A stretch of 64,000 nt of DNA from Sphingomonas sp. SORGH_AS_0879 (GCF_030819175.1 NZ_JAUTBJ010000002.1:2614001-2678000), one strand, 5' to 3'. Counted from the stretch's first letter, positions 17,916 through 28,062 are shown. The notes: generated by a model not told the origin, from the sequence alone. A program made the numbers and translations.

Positions 17916-17954
17916 CCGGCATGGTCTGGATGACGGACCATGCCGGTCTTTTTT
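17916..17954 (+). terminator. Rho-independent terminator after TBDR gene
   Basis: An 11-bp perfect stem (CCGGCATGGTC at 17916-17926 pairs with GACCATGCCGG at 17936-17946) is followed by TCTTTTTT. It lies 10 bp after the receptor stop and 23 bp before the DUF6445 gene, so it should attenuate transcription into the downstream pair. Confidence 0.88.
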
Positions 17955-17976
17955 CGCACAGGGGGTAGGAAGGATC

Positions 17977-18693
17977 ATGGCCATGCCGCCCGTGTTGGAA
18001 TTCGCCGCCGATGCCATCCCGACCGTCCGCCAGATCGGCCATGAGCGCGAGCCGGTCGTCATTCTGGACGGTGCGACCGGATGGGTCGAGCATCTGCGCG
18101 ATTTCGCCGCCACGCGGTCCGCCTTTGCCCCTGCCGCCGGAGTGGGCAGCGCCTATCCTGGCCTGCTCGGTCCTGCGCCGGTCGCCTATGTCGATGCGAT
18201 GGTGCGCCGGGTCCTGCCGCTGATCGAGACGTATTTCACCGGCACCGCCGTGCGCCCTGCCCGCGCGCGCGGCAATTTTTCGCTGGTCACCACCGATCCC
18301 GCCGCATTATCCGAGGATCAACGCGTGCCGCATGTCGACACCGCCGACCGGCTGCAATTTGCCACCGTCCACTTCCTCTCACCGGGCAACGTGGACGGCA
18401 CCGCGTTTTTTCGCCATCGCGCCACCGGCTTCGAGACGCTGGATGCCGATCGCCTGTCTTCATATCACGCCGCCCGTGCCAGCGATCCGCCACCGCCCGC
18501 CGGTTACTGCTCCGATGGCGATGCCGCGTTCGAAATGATCGATGCCATTGCCGCCAGGCCCGACCGGCTGATCCTCTACCGCGCGAACCTGCTCCATTCG
18601 GGGCGCATCACCCGCATTCCCGACCGGGCTGCTGACCCCAGTGCGGGACGGCTGACCGGCAACCTGTTCCTGCAATGTCGGCTGGCGGCATGA
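17977..18693 (+). CDS. DUF6445 family protein
   Basis: 238 residues, cytoplasmic, with no signal peptide. It is similar in size and motifs to DUF6445 proteins found beside TBDRs and tryptophan-halogenase-like genes. Visible features include EPVVILDGATGWVEHLRDFA near the start, RARGNFSLVTTDPAALSEDQRVPHVDTAD mid-protein, and LILYRANLLHSGRI near the C-terminus. The spaced His-x-Asp (HVDT) and later His (LLHSGR) resemble a 2OG-Fe(II)/phytanoyl-dioxygenase-like metal site. That reading is inference. The ATG at 17977 was taken; the ATG at 17983 has better spacing from AAGG and may be the true start. The stop overlaps the halogenase start (ATGA). Confidence 0.8.
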   Translation: MAMPPVLEFAADAIPTVRQIGHEREPVVILDGATGWVEHLRDFAATRSAFAPAAGVGSAYPGLLGPAPVAYVDAMVRRVLPLIETYFTGTAVRPARARGNFSLVTTDPAALSEDQRVPHVDTADRLQFATVHFLSPGNVDGTAFFRHRATGFETLDADRLSSYHAARASDPPPPAGYCSDGDAAFEMIDAIAARPDRLILYRANLLHSGRITRIPDRAADPSAGRLTGNLFLQCRLAA

Positions 18694-20198
18694 GCGACGA
18701 CGCGCCCATCGGCCGGATCGCGATCATCGGCGGAGGCACCGCCGGGTGGATGGCGGCCGCCGCGCTCGCCCGTGTGCTGGGACCTGGGGGACCGACGATC
18801 ACCTTGGTCGAATCGGAGGAAATCGGCACCGTCGGCGTCGGCGAGGCGACCATCCCGCCGATCCAGGCCTTCAACGCGCTGCTCGGCATCGATGAGGACG
18901 ATTTCGTCCGCGCGACGCAGGGCACGTTCAAGCTGGGTATCGAGTTCGTCGACTGGCGGCGACCCGGCCATCGCTATTTCCATCCCTTTGGCGTGTACGG
19001 CATCGACAAGGGCGCGGTGCCGTTCGAGGCGATGTGGCAGCGGCTGCGGCTGGCGGGGGAGGCCCTTCCGCTCGAAGCCTATTCGATCTGTGCGGCCGCC
19101 GCGCGCGCGGGCCGGTTCATGCGGCCCCAGTCGGGCAATACGCCGCTTGCGCATATCGGCTATGCCTTTCATTTCGACGCCGCGCTCTATGCCCGTTTCC
19201 TGCGCGGCCATGCCGAGGCCGCTGGCGTTCGCCGTGAGGAGGGCCGTGTCGTGTCGGTCGAGCGCGGGGCCCCACGCGATTTCATCGAAGCGGTCGTACT
19301 GGCCGATGGGCGCCGGGTCGCGGCCGATTTCTTTATCGACTGTTCGGGCTTTCACGGCCTGCTGATCGAGGGTGCTCTGGGCGCCGGGTTCGAGGATTGG
19401 GGGCATTGGCTGCCCAATGACCGTGCGGTCGCGGTGCCCACCGCCAATGTCGGACCGCCGACGCCCTTCACCCGCTCGACCGCGCATGGCGCAGGGTGGC
19501 AATGGCGCATCCCGCTTCAGCATCGCACCGGTAACGGCCTGGTCTATGCCAGCCGCCATCTGTCCGACGACGAGGCGGTCGCGACGCTGCTGGCCCATCT
19601 CGACGGTGCGCCGCTGGCCGATCCGCGCCCCTTGCGTTTTCGCACCGGACGGCGGGACCGGTTCTGGATCGGCAACTGCGTGGCGCTGGGCCTGGCCGGG
19701 GGCTTTCTGGAGCCATTGGAGTCGACCAGCATCCATCTGATCCAGGCGGGGATTGCGCGGCTGCTGGAAATGCTGCCCACCCAGGCGTTCGAGCCGGCGG
19801 ACACGCGCCGCTACAACCGGCTGATGGCGGCGGAGTTCGACAGTGTCCGCGACTTTCTGATCCTGCATTTCCACGCGACCGAGCGGCGCGACACCGCCTA
19901 TTGGCGCGAACTGGCGGGCATGGACATCCCCGAGACTCTGGTCGAACGGCTGGCCATCTACGCCCGCACGGGCCGCGTCTATCGCGAGGCGGACGAGCTG
20001 TTCACCAAGACCAGCTGGCTGGCGGTGATGGATGGACAGGGGCTGGTCGCCAGCGGCCATGACCCGCTGGCGCAAAGCGTGCCGATGGACGAGCTGCGCG
20101 CGCGATTGGGACGGATCGCGGCGGTGACCCGGGCTGCGACCGGGCATATGCCCGCGCATGGCGACTTCATAGCACGCCACTGTTCCGCGAAAGCCTGA
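18690..20198 (+). CDS. Flavin-dependent (tryptophan 7-type) halogenase
   Basis: FADH2-dependent halogenase family, 502 residues. The FAD-binding GGGTAGWMAA is at residues 14-23. The family signature WxWxIP is at 270-275 (WQWRIP). The catalytic lysine is Lys81 in TFKLGIEF, and the conserved glutamate is Glu344 in LEPLEST. All the key parts of a working halogenase are therefore present. An upstream in-frame ATG at 18675 would overlap the previous gene by 19 bp; the 4-bp ATGA overlap at 18690 is preferred. No flavin reductase gene lies nearby. In many sphingomonads such genes follow TBDRs in sugar-uptake loci and their substrate is unknown, so free tryptophan should not be assumed. Confidence 0.9.
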   Translation: MSDDAPIGRIAIIGGGTAGWMAAAALARVLGPGGPTITLVESEEIGTVGVGEATIPPIQAFNALLGIDEDDFVRATQGTFKLGIEFVDWRRPGHRYFHPFGVYGIDKGAVPFEAMWQRLRLAGEALPLEAYSICAAAARAGRFMRPQSGNTPLAHIGYAFHFDAALYARFLRGHAEAAGVRREEGRVVSVERGAPRDFIEAVVLADGRRVAADFFIDCSGFHGLLIEGALGAGFEDWGHWLPNDRAVAVPTANVGPPTPFTRSTAHGAGWQWRIPLQHRTGNGLVYASRHLSDDEAVATLLAHLDGAPLADPRPLRFRTGRRDRFWIGNCVALGLAGGFLEPLESTSIHLIQAGIARLLEMLPTQAFEPADTRRYNRLMAAEFDSVRDFLILHFHATERRDTAYWRELAGMDIPETLVERLAIYARTGRVYREADELFTKTSWLAVMDGQGLVASGHDPLAQSVPMDELRARLGRIAAVTRAATGHMPAHGDFIARHCSAKA

Positions 20199-20243
20199 TC
20201 CCCCACGCGCCACCAGAGGGTCTTCAGCGGGCCATGGCACCCG

Positions 20244-21647
20244 TCACCGGCGGGCGGCGGCTATCAGGGTGGGCGCGTCGATGGTGAATTTGAACCCGAA
20301 GACCAGGGCATTGGGGATGCTCGTCCGGCGGAAGGGCATTCCGGTCTGGTCGGGATGGAGGATATACTGGATGTTGGGCGAGACGCGGACGGCGGGTCCG
20401 ATCTGCGCGCCATAGGCCAGTTCCATCATATACTGGTTGCGCCGGATGTTGCCGTCACCACCCGCCGCCAGACGAGCCGCGCGCATTCGCTCCATGGCCA
20501 GATCGGAGAAGCTTTGCTGGTTGATGACGAAGCCGATCGTGTCCTGATCGCGACCCGCGAAGGTGCCGGTCTGAAGCAGACCCAGCTCCAGGAAATGCCG
20601 CTCCTCGACCCGGCCGGACAGGTTGGTCATGGCGACACCGAACACGCCCAACCCGCGATGCGAATTCATGTCCGGTCGCGTCAGCATCTGGTCGAACCGG
20701 ACATAGAGGCCGCTGCGGCCTTTGAGCGTCGCGGCGGGCCGTCCGCTCAGGATCGCAATTCCGCCCCGGTCGTCGCGCAGCGGATCGGCATAGTCGCCAC
20801 GGTCGATCCAGCCGCCCAGGATGTAATGACGCGGCAGCCGGTCGGTCTGATAGTCGGAGGCATAGCCCAGCTCATAGGGCACGACGAAGCCGGTGCCGCC
20901 CTTGAAGCTGAGGCTTAAACCGTTGTCGTCGGGCCGCTTGCGGTTGGGATTGACCTCGTAGATGCCGGCATGGGCGAACCATCGGTCGGCCACCGTCAGC
21001 TTGGCCTTGGCCATCCAACTCGACGCCGGGAAATAGGTGAAGTTGCTGTTCTTGAAGACGAAGGTCGGATTGCCGCAGGCCGAGTTGGTCTGGAAATGGC
21101 AATAATAGGGCGAGTTCAGGAAATGGATGTTCGCCTGGCTCTTGCCCGCCTCGATATCGAGCGCGCCGCCGAACAGCTTCTGCTCCCAGGTCAGAATGGC
21201 GAGATGGGTGTTCTGGGTGCCCCAGACTTCCTGGACCGAGGTGTTGTTGCCGATGGCGATCTGCGACAGGCTTTGGCCGTGGCGGTTGGTGATGGCCAGG
21301 TGCAGGCCACCGTCCTTGATCCCGGCGATCTTGTCGAAGTCGAAGTCCGCACCGACATAGATTTGCCCGGTATAGGCGGCCTTCTGCGCAAAGCCGCCGG
21401 TCGTGTTCGCCGCTGCCTCACCGGTATAGTTGAGCGCCAGGGTGATCCCGTCATCGGCCAGCGGCTGATAGGTCTCGACGCCTTTCTTCTTCTGGCCCAG
21501 CACCACCGGCACCGTCTTGGTCGCCTGACGCGATACCTGCGGTGCCGCAGGCCCCGTCGCGGGCGGCACGTCCTCCGCTCGCGCACCGGACGCAGCCATT
21601 CCCATGCCCAGCGCGGCGATCGCCGCGAGGCTCTTCACTCCAGCCAT
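20244..21647 (-). CDS. OprB-family carbohydrate-selective porin
   Basis: Outer-membrane porin for sugar diffusion. A Sec signal peptide (MAGVKSLAAIAALGMGMAASGARA) is followed by about 440 residues with alternating beta-strand pattern. Typical OprB stretches include IYVGADFDFDKIAGIKDGGLHLAITNRHGQSL and the terminal ALVFGFKFTIDAPTL. A predicted disulphide pair is suggested by YYCHFQTNSACGN. The frame is open far upstream of 21647, but that part overlaps the EIIBC gene and is a shadow. It is 50 bp downstream of the fructose EIIBC gene on the same strand and is probably the last gene of the fructose operon. Confidence 0.9.
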   Translation of the reverse strand: MAGVKSLAAIAALGMGMAASGARAEDVPPATGPAAPQVSRQATKTVPVVLGQKKKGVETYQPLADDGITLALNYTGEAAANTTGGFAQKAAYTGQIYVGADFDFDKIAGIKDGGLHLAITNRHGQSLSQIAIGNNTSVQEVWGTQNTHLAILTWEQKLFGGALDIEAGKSQANIHFLNSPYYCHFQTNSACGNPTFVFKNSNFTYFPASSWMAKAKLTVADRWFAHAGIYEVNPNRKRPDDNGLSLSFKGGTGFVVPYELGYASDYQTDRLPRHYILGGWIDRGDYADPLRDDRGGIAILSGRPAATLKGRSGLYVRFDQMLTRPDMNSHRGLGVFGVAMTNLSGRVEERHFLELGLLQTGTFAGRDQDTIGFVINQQSFSDLAMERMRAARLAAGGDGNIRRNQYMMELAYGAQIGPAVRVSPNIQYILHPDQTGMPFRRTSIPNALVFGFKFTIDAPTLIAAARR

Positions 21648-21697
21648 GACATTTTCCCCTCTTGGAAAACTCTTGTCCGACCCGAAGGCCGCAGATG

Positions 21698-23371
21698 TCA
21701 GACCTGCGCCACCGAGCGCTTGAGCAATCCGACCAGCACCGCGCTGACCACCACTCCGGCCGCCAGCGCCACGACATAGGCGGCAAGATGCGTGACCGCG
21801 CCGGGGATCGGCAGCACGAAGACGCCGCCATGCGGCACGCGCAGTTCGACGCCCGCGACCATCGAGATCGCCCCCGCCACCGCCGAACCCGCCATCAGCG
21901 ACGGGATCACCCGAAGCGGATCGCGCGCCGCGAAGGGGATCGCACCCTCGCTGATAAAGGCCAGGCCGAGCACCGCCGCCGCCGCGCCCGCCTCCCGCTC
22001 GTCCGCCGTGAAGCGGTTGCCAAACAGCCGGGTGGCGAGCGCGATGGCGAGCGGCGGGGTCATGCCCGCCGCCATGGTCGCTGCCATCGGGGTATAGACC
22101 TGGCTGGCGACCAGTCCGACCGAGAAGGCATAGGCCGCCTTGTTGACCGGCCCGCCCATGTCGAACGCCATCATGCCGCCCAGGATCAGCCCCAGCAGCA
22201 CCGCGTTCGACCCCTGCATTCCGCGCAGCCATTCGGTCAGGAAGGACAACACGGCGGCGACCGGCGTGCCGACCGCATAGATCATCAGCAGGCCGGTCAG
22301 CAGCGTGCCGAGCAGCGGCAGGATCAGGACCGGCTTCAACCCCTGGAGGTTCTTCGGCAGGCGGATGACGCGGTTGAGCGCATCGACGCCGTACCCCGCG
22401 ATGAAGCCTGCGACGATGCCGCCCAGGAAGCCCGCACCCAGGCTGCTCGCCAGCATCCCCCCGATCATGCCCGGCGCGATGCCGGGCCGGTCGGCGACCG
22501 AATAGGCGATGTACCCCGCAAGCGCGGGCACCATCAGCGCGAAGCCGCCCTTGGCCCCGATGGTGAACAGGGCATAAGCGAGCGTGCCCGCATTCGCCTC
22601 GTCATTGGCGTGGATGCCGCCCAGCGCGAAGGCGAGCGCGATCAGCAGGCCGCCCGCCACCACGAAGGGCAGCATGAACGACACGCCGGTCATCAGATGC
22701 TTGTACGGCCCGGCACGCTCGGTTGCCTCAGGGGTGCTGGCGGCGGTCGTCGCGCCACCCTGCACCTTGGCCTCGGCCAGCGCCTTTTCGATCAGCGCCG
22801 CGCCGCCGGTGATGGCAGGCTTGGTATTGCTGGCCAGCACCCGCTTGCCCGCGAAACGCGCGCGGTCGACTTCGCGGTCGGCGGCGATGATCACGACATC
22901 GGCCTCGGCGATCTGTTCGGGCGTCAGCGGGTTGCCCGCGCCGACCGACCCCTGCGTCTCGACATGGATATCATAGCCCAGCTGCCGCGCGCCCTCCTGC
23001 AACCCCTCCGCCGCCATGAAGGTATGGGCGATACCGGTGGGGCAGGAGGTGATGGCGACGACCTTCTTCGTCGACGTGCCGGGCTTGTCGCCGACATCCA
23101 GCGCGGCGGCCGGATCGGCGAGCACCGCCTCCAGCGTCAGCAGCCGGTCGGCGCGCTCGCGGGTCGCCGCGTCGGCGCTGCCTTCCGTGCCGACGAACAG
23201 CAGCATGTCGTCACGCCCGGCCGAGACCGGATTGACCACACCCTGTGCGGTGCGCAGTTCGATCTCGATCGACCGGCCCGCATCGCGCGCCGCGCGGCGC
23301 AGTGCCTCACCCGCCAGGACGCCGGTGACGCCCGCGTCCCCGGCGTCGACGATCGCCAACAGCCTCTTCAT
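21698..23371 (-). CDS. fruA: Fructose PTS permease, EIIB'BC
   Basis: Inner-membrane fructose transporter that phosphorylates its substrate to fructose-1-phosphate. A degenerate IIB-like N-terminal domain (1-90) is followed by the active IIB domain with phospho-cysteine Cys110 in [18 protein letters not shown]. The IIC membrane domain runs from about residue 190 with at least eight hydrophobic segments, including [21 protein letters not shown] and [20 protein letters not shown]. The 557-residue length matches the E. coli enzyme. The start at 23371 overlaps the fruK stop by ATGA. Confidence 0.95.
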   Translation of the reverse strand: MKRLLAIVDAGDAGVTGVLAGEALRRAARDAGRSIEIELRTAQGVVNPVSAGRDDMLLFVGTEGSADAATRERADRLLTLEAVLADPAAALDVGDKPGTSTKKVVAITSCPTGIAHTFMAAEGLQEGARQLGYDIHVETQGSVGAGNPLTPEQIAEADVVIIAADREVDRARFAGKRVLASNTKPAITGGAALIEKALAEAKVQGGATTAASTPEATERAGPYKHLMTGVSFMLPFVVAGGLLIALAFALGGIHANDEANAGTLAYALFTIGAKGGFALMVPALAGYIAYSVADRPGIAPGMIGGMLASSLGAGFLGGIVAGFIAGYGVDALNRVIRLPKNLQGLKPVLILPLLGTLLTGLLMIYAVGTPVAAVLSFLTEWLRGMQGSNAVLLGLILGGMMAFDMGGPVNKAAYAFSVGLVASQVYTPMAATMAAGMTPPLAIALATRLFGNRFTADEREAGAAAAVLGLAFISEGAIPFAARDPLRVIPSLMAGSAVAGAISMVAGVELRVPHGGVFVLPIPGAVTHLAAYVVALAAGVVVSAVLVGLLKRSVAQV

Positions 23372-24336
23372 GCGTCCTCTCCCACCATGGACGGGCCGGT
23401 GATCCCGGCTCCGCTGATCGTCACTTGCGCCGCCAGCGCGTCGATGGTTGCCAGATCGGGCAGATGCGGCCCCAGCCGCCCCAGCTTGGCGACGGCGAAG
23501 GCGGTCGACAGTCGCGCGATCCGCTCCAGCCCCGCGCCCTCGGCGATCCCGGCGGCCAGCCCCGCGACCATCGCGTCGCCCGCGCCCACCGTGCTGGCGA
23601 GCGCCCCGGCGGGCAGATGCGCGACGAGCGCGCCTTCCTCCGACACGAAAAGCGCGCCGTCCCCGCCCATCGACACGACCACCAAGGCCACGCCGCGCCG
23701 ATGCAGCGCGATGGCGCACCCCACGACATCGGCCATGGTCTCCAGCGAGGTGTCGGCCCAGGCGGCCAGTTCGCGGCGATTGGGCTTGACGATCATCGGC
23801 AGCACATCGGCGCGCAGGGCCTGGGTGAGCGGCGCGCCGCTGGTGTCGAGCAGCACCCGCGCGCCGCGCGCGGTCAGCGTCGCGACCATCTCGGCATAGA
23901 GGATCGGGTCGCATCCGGGCGGCAGGCTGCCCGACAGGACGATCAGCGCGGCCTCGCCCGCGAACGCCGCCACGCCTTGCGTGACCTGGGCGACATCGGC
24001 CTCGCCGACCACCGGACCGCTCATGTTGATGTCGGTGGTGTCCGTATCGTCGACGATCTTCATGTTGACGCGGGTGTCGCCCGCGATGCGTATGAAACGG
24101 TCTTGGATCGCCTTCTGCTCGAACAGCATCTCGAACAGCGCGGCATTGCCTTCGCCGAGCAGGCCGAACGTGGTGACCGGCGCACCCCAATCGGCCAGGC
24201 AACTGGCGACATTGACGCCCTTTCCGCCTGCATCCTGCCGGATCGAGCGGGCGCGGTGCACTTCGCCCGGCACCAACCGGTCGAGCGTGATCGTCTGGTC
24301 AATCGCGGGATTGAAGGTGACGGTCGCGATACGCAT
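23368..24336 (-). CDS. fruK: 1-phosphofructokinase
   Basis: Converts fructose-1-phosphate to fructose-1,6-bisphosphate. PfkB-family sugar kinase of 322 residues. It has [12 protein letters not shown] at the N-terminus, the substrate motif AGGKGVNVA (37-45) and the catalytic anion hole GAGDAMVAG with the base Asp254. Interlocked with its neighbours: its ATG shares one base with the stop of the EIIA-HPr-EI gene (TGATG), and its stop overlaps the EIIBC start by 4 bp, so the three are translationally coupled. Confidence 0.95.
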   Translation of the reverse strand: MRIATVTFNPAIDQTITLDRLVPGEVHRARSIRQDAGGKGVNVASCLADWGAPVTTFGLLGEGNAALFEMLFEQKAIQDRFIRIAGDTRVNMKIVDDTDTTDINMSGPVVGEADVAQVTQGVAAFAGEAALIVLSGSLPPGCDPILYAEMVATLTARGARVLLDTSGAPLTQALRADVLPMIVKPNRRELAAWADTSLETMADVVGCAIALHRRGVALVVVSMGGDGALFVSEEGALVAHLPAGALASTVGAGDAMVAGLAAGIAEGAGLERIARLSTAFAVAKLGRLGPHLPDLATIDALAAQVTISGAGITGPSMVGEDA

Positions 24337-26882
24337 CACGCGGCGCTCCTCTCGCGGATCTCGACGACCTGTGCGACGTCCAGCGCACGCACCTCGGCGG
24401 CGCTCTCCACGGTCAGCGCGTGGGCGGCGAGCGCCTGGAGCGAAGGCATCTCGCTGACCCGCAACCGCGCCTTGACGGCGGGCAGGTCCCGCGGGGTCAT
24501 CGACAACTCGGTAACGCCCAGCCCGGTCAGCAGCGCCGCACCGAACGGATCGCCCGCCAGGCCGCCGCATACGCCGACCCAGCGATCATGTTTCCGCGCG
24601 CCCTCCACCGTCATCGCGATCAGCCGCAGCACGGCCGGGTGCATCGAGTCCGCCTCGCTCGCCAGTTCGGGATTCTGCCGGTCGATGGCGAGCGCATATT
24701 GGGTCAGGTCGTTGGTGCCGACCGAGAAGAAATCGGCGTGCTTCGCCAGCGCATGGGCCTGCACGGCGGCGGCGGGCACCTCGATCATGATGCCGACCGG
24801 CACCACCGGCGCGTCGAGCGCCACGCGCACCGCCTCGCACCGTTCGCGCAGGGTCAGCAGCTCGGCGACCGAGGTGATCATCGGGAACATGATCGACAGG
24901 TCGCCGCCCTCCCTGGCGGCGCGATAGAGCGCGCGCAGTTGCGGCTCCAGCAGGTCGGGGCGGCGCAGCAACAACCGCGCACCGCGCACACCCAGGAACG
25001 GGTTCTCCTCCTTCGGCAGGTGCAGATGCGGCACCTGCTTGTCGCCGCCGATATCGAGCGTACGGACGATCAGCGGGCGGCCGTCCAGCGCGTCGATCAT
25101 CGCGCGATAGACTTCAAATTGTTCGTCCTCGCTGGGGCTGTCGCCGCGTTCTAGGAACAGGAACTCGGTGCGCATCAGGCCGACGCCCTCGCCACCCTGC
25201 GCCAGCGCTTCGGCGACCTGATCGGGGCGGTTCACATTGGCGGCGATGGCGACGCTGTGGCCGTCGCGGGTCACCGCCGGGCGGCTGCGCTCGGCCTCCT
25301 CGGCGGCGCGGCGTGCGGCGATGGCAGCGATCCACTCGCGCGCCGAGGCCAGGTCGGCCTCGGACGGGTCGAGCCAGACGCGGCCGGTATCGCCATCGAC
25401 GATCGCGACAGCACCCGCCGCCTGCGACAACAGGTCCGCGCCCGCCGCCACGACCGAGGGCAGGCCGAGCGTCCGGGCGAGAATGGCGCTGTGCGAGGTG
25501 GGCCCGCCCAGCGCGGTGGCGATGCCCGCTACGCGGTTGGTGTCGAGCGCGGCGGTGTCGGACGGCGCCAGATCGCCCGCGACCAGAATGCACGGCGCAT
25601 CGGGCAGGTCGTCCAGCGTGCCCAGACCGAGACCGGGGTCGATCTGCGCCAGCACGCGCCGCCCGATGTCGCGCAGATCGGCCGAGCGCGCGGCCAGCAC
25701 CGGATTGCCCAGCGCCGACAGCTGACCCGCCATGCGCTCGATCGCCTGATGCCAGGCCCATGCGACACCATGTCCCTCGACCATCAGCTGGCAGGTGAGC
25801 GTGATCAGGTCGGTGTCGTCGAGCAGGCCCGCCTGCGCCTTGAAGATCGCCGCATCGCCCGCGCCCAGGCGGCGGGTGGTGTCGTCGATCAGCCGCTGCA
25901 TCTGCGCGCGGGTACGGACCAGCGCCCCCTCCAGCAGCGCGCCGCCGGTCGCCAGGTCGACGGGATGGTCGACCACGTCCAGCTCGGCGGAGGCCAGGAC
26001 ATGGACCTCGCCGATCGCGAGGCCGGGACTGGCCGCGACACCCGCTATCATCGCGGGCGTGCCGACCGGCTTCCAGCCCTGGACCGGCACGGCGGCGGCG
26101 GCCTTTTCGGCAGCGCGGGCGGCATCGGCCTTTTCGCGCGTGGTCAGGCGCGCGATCGTGCCGTGGAAGCTGTCCAGCGCAGCCTTTGCACCAGAGCCCG
26201 ACGCCGAGATGGTGATCGCGTCCCCCGCCTTCAGCCCGAGTTGCAGGAGAGCGACCAGGCTGCGCGGATCGGCGGTTTCTGCGTCGTGGCGGACGCGCAG
26301 GGCGACGGGCAGCGCCTTGGCGGCTTCGGCCCAGGCGGCGGCGGGGCGGGCGTGCAGGCCGGTCGGATAATCGACGGTCCAGGTCACCCGCTCGTCCAGA
26401 TCCTCGGCCGGCAGGCGGGCCCGGTTTTGGTCGACGGCATCATCCTGCAACGCTGCGATGATCAGTGACGGGTCGGTCGTGGTCGCCAGCTGGTGAAGCC
26501 GCGCCTCGTCCTGGATCAGGCGGGTCAGGCGGCGCAGGATTGCGATATGGCTGTCCGAACTGGCGGCGATGCCGACGACCAGATGTGCGACTTGACCAGG
26601 ATTCCATTCGATCCCGTCAACGAACTGGAGGACCGCGATTCCGTCGCGGCGGACCAACCCCTTGTCCTCGCCCAAGCCGTGCGGGATCGCCACGCCCGAG
26701 CCCAGATAGGTGTTCGCCACGCCTTCGCGCGCGATCATGCTGTCCTCATAGCGCGGCCCGACACAGCCCGCCGCGACGAGCATTTGCCCCGCCTGGCGGA
26801 TCGCGTCCTGCTTGTCGGTCGCGATGGCCCCAAGCCGGATCAACTCCGGGCGGACGGCAGGGGGTGGGGCTTGGGTGGACAT
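24336..26882 (-). CDS. fruB: Fused fructose PTS phosphoryl carrier EIIA-HPr-EI
   Basis: Multiphosphoryl transfer protein carrying the whole soluble PTS chain for fructose in one 848-residue polypeptide. The EIIA domain has phospho-His68 in GSGVAIPHGLGED. The HPr domain has phospho-His177 in PTGLHARPAAAW. The EI domain starts at about 275 (MIAGVAASPGLAIGEV), with phospho-His464 in GGPTSHSAILAR, the PEP-binding block FSVGTNDLTQYALAIDR and the C-terminal active site GVCGGLAGDP. The order differs from the E. coli FruB and is like the Xanthomonas/Rhodobacter fusions. It is the first gene of the operon, with a palindromic operator 49 bp upstream of its start. Confidence 0.95.
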   Translation of the reverse strand: MSTQAPPPAVRPELIRLGAIATDKQDAIRQAGQMLVAAGCVGPRYEDSMIAREGVANTYLGSGVAIPHGLGEDKGLVRRDGIAVLQFVDGIEWNPGQVAHLVVGIAASSDSHIAILRRLTRLIQDEARLHQLATTTDPSLIIAALQDDAVDQNRARLPAEDLDERVTWTVDYPTGLHARPAAAWAEAAKALPVALRVRHDAETADPRSLVALLQLGLKAGDAITISASGSGAKAALDSFHGTIARLTTREKADAARAAEKAAAAVPVQGWKPVGTPAMIAGVAASPGLAIGEVHVLASAELDVVDHPVDLATGGALLEGALVRTRAQMQRLIDDTTRRLGAGDAAIFKAQAGLLDDTDLITLTCQLMVEGHGVAWAWHQAIERMAGQLSALGNPVLAARSADLRDIGRRVLAQIDPGLGLGTLDDLPDAPCILVAGDLAPSDTAALDTNRVAGIATALGGPTSHSAILARTLGLPSVVAAGADLLSQAAGAVAIVDGDTGRVWLDPSEADLASAREWIAAIAARRAAEEAERSRPAVTRDGHSVAIAANVNRPDQVAEALAQGGEGVGLMRTEFLFLERGDSPSEDEQFEVYRAMIDALDGRPLIVRTLDIGGDKQVPHLHLPKEENPFLGVRGARLLLRRPDLLEPQLRALYRAAREGGDLSIMFPMITSVAELLTLRERCEAVRVALDAPVVPVGIMIEVPAAAVQAHALAKHADFFSVGTNDLTQYALAIDRQNPELASEADSMHPAVLRLIAMTVEGARKHDRWVGVCGGLAGDPFGAALLTGLGVTELSMTPRDLPAVKARLRVSEMPSLQALAAHALTVESAAEVRALDVAQVVEIRERSAA

Positions 26883-26930
26883 GTCTCTCGGGCCTCTCCG
26901 ACGCGACTCTGATCATCGCTTGCTGCTCTA

Positions 26931-26942
26931 GAAAACGTTTTC
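26931..26942. promoter_or_regulatory. Perfect palindromic operator upstream of fruB
   Basis: GAAAACGTTTTC is a perfect 12-bp palindrome with the central CG typical of LacI/GalR-family operators. It lies 49 bp upstream of the fructose PTS start, opposite the LacI-type regulator gene. A near-identical site lies at 27031-27042. Repression by the adjacent regulator, relieved by a fructose phosphate, is inferred. Confidence 0.8.
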
Positions 26943-27030
26943 TCCAATTTAAGTCAATAGCGCTTGCCACAAATCGGGTGAGCGGGCATGAAAAGGCAGA
27001 AAGCGACGTCAGATCACGCTGCGGAGAGGA

Positions 27031-27042
27031 GAGAACGTTTTC
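27031..27042. promoter_or_regulatory. Second operator, overlapping the regulator's translation start region
   Basis: GAGAACGTTTTC differs from the perfect site at 26931 by one base. It sits between the purine-rich ribosome site and the ATG (27044) of the LacI-type gene. Binding here would block the regulator's own transcript, suggesting autoregulation. The two centres are exactly 100 bp apart, which would allow looping. Confidence 0.72.
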
Positions 27043-27043
27043 C

Positions 27044-28060
27044 ATGACGGTAGGCATCAAGGATGTAGCGCGAGTCGCCAATGTCTCGACCGCGACCGTC
27101 TCGCGCGTGCTGGGCGGCCGCAACGTCGATGAGGCGATGCGCGACCGCGTGCTCGCGGCGGTGCGCTCGACGGGCTATCGGCCAAACCTTGCCGCGCGGC
27201 GGCTGCGCTCGCGGCATACCAACACCATCGGGCTGGTCGTCGCGGACATCCGCAACCCGTTCTTCACCGCCGTCTCGCGCGTCATCGAGAACCTGGCCTA
27301 TGCGCGTGGCCTGCGGGTGATCCTGTGCAACACCGACGAGGATCCGGTCCGTGAGGCCATGTACCTGCAACTGATGCAGGACGAGCGCGTCACTGGCGTC
27401 ATCCTGGCACCGACCCGGCAGGGGCTGGCCAAACTGGCCAAGACCAAGCCCGATTATCCCATGATCCTGATCGATCGCACCACGCCCGGCATCGCGCATG
27501 ACTGCGTGGTGCTCGACAATGCGGCGATGGCGGCGATGCTGGTCGAGCATCTCCATGCGCGCGGCTTCCGCCGGATCGCTGGACTGTTCGGCGCTTCGAG
27601 CAGCACCGGCGAGGAACGCCGCACGGGCTTCGAGGCAGCGGCGCGGCGGCTGGGCCTCGAGGCCGAGGCGATCGCCGTGCCGCATGGCGATGGCGAGGTG
27701 GCGCGGATCGTCGCCGACCGGCTCGCCCGCCCGGACCGCCCCGAGGCGCTGGTGGCCAGCAACGGCCTGGCCCTGATGGCGGTGCTGCGCACGCTGCACG
27801 GGCTCGGCCTGTCGGTGCCGGGCGACATGGCGCTGGCCGGGTTCGACAATGAGGGGTGGATGGATCTGGTCGGCGGCGGCCTGTCGGTGATCGAGCAGCC
27901 GGTCGAGGAGATCGGCCGCACCGCCATGACGATGCTGATCGACCGACTCGACCATGCCGATGCGGCGGTCCGCAAGGTGGTGCTGGCCGGGCGCCTGATC
28001 GCCCGCGGCTCCAGCGAGCCCCTGACGCCTTCTCTCTCCTCCACCGTTCCCGGAGCCTGA
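27044..28060 (+). CDS. LacI-family transcriptional regulator of the fructose operon
   Basis: 338 residues. The N-terminal HTH reads [22 protein letters not shown], followed by the hinge helix [10 protein letters not shown]. The periplasmic-binding-protein-like effector domain ([19 protein letters not shown] ... [21 protein letters not shown]) fills residues 60-330. The ATG at 27044 is preceded by GGAGAGGAGAG; the open frame extends upstream but that part is antisense to the PTS gene. It is divergent from the fructose PTS genes, with two matching operators between them. It is probably a FruR-like repressor responding to fructose-1-phosphate or fructose-1,6-bisphosphate. The effector is inferred. 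Confidence 0.92.
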   Translation: MTVGIKDVARVANVSTATVSRVLGGRNVDEAMRDRVLAAVRSTGYRPNLAARRLRSRHTNTIGLVVADIRNPFFTAVSRVIENLAYARGLRVILCNTDEDPVREAMYLQLMQDERVTGVILAPTRQGLAKLAKTKPDYPMILIDRTTPGIAHDCVVLDNAAMAAMLVEHLHARGFRRIAGLFGASSSTGEERRTGFEAAARRLGLEAEAIAVPHGDGEVARIVADRLARPDRPEALVASNGLALMAVLRTLHGLGLSVPGDMALAGFDNEGWMDLVGGGLSVIEQPVEEIGRTAMTMLIDRLDHADAAVRKVVLAGRLIARGSSEPLTPSLSSTVPGA

Positions 28061-28062
28061 CC

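Noticed and set aside
21648..22232. N-terminal extension of the OprB porin frame
   Set aside because: The extension is antisense-like low-complexity sequence overlapping the EIIBC gene. A proper signal peptide begins at 21647.
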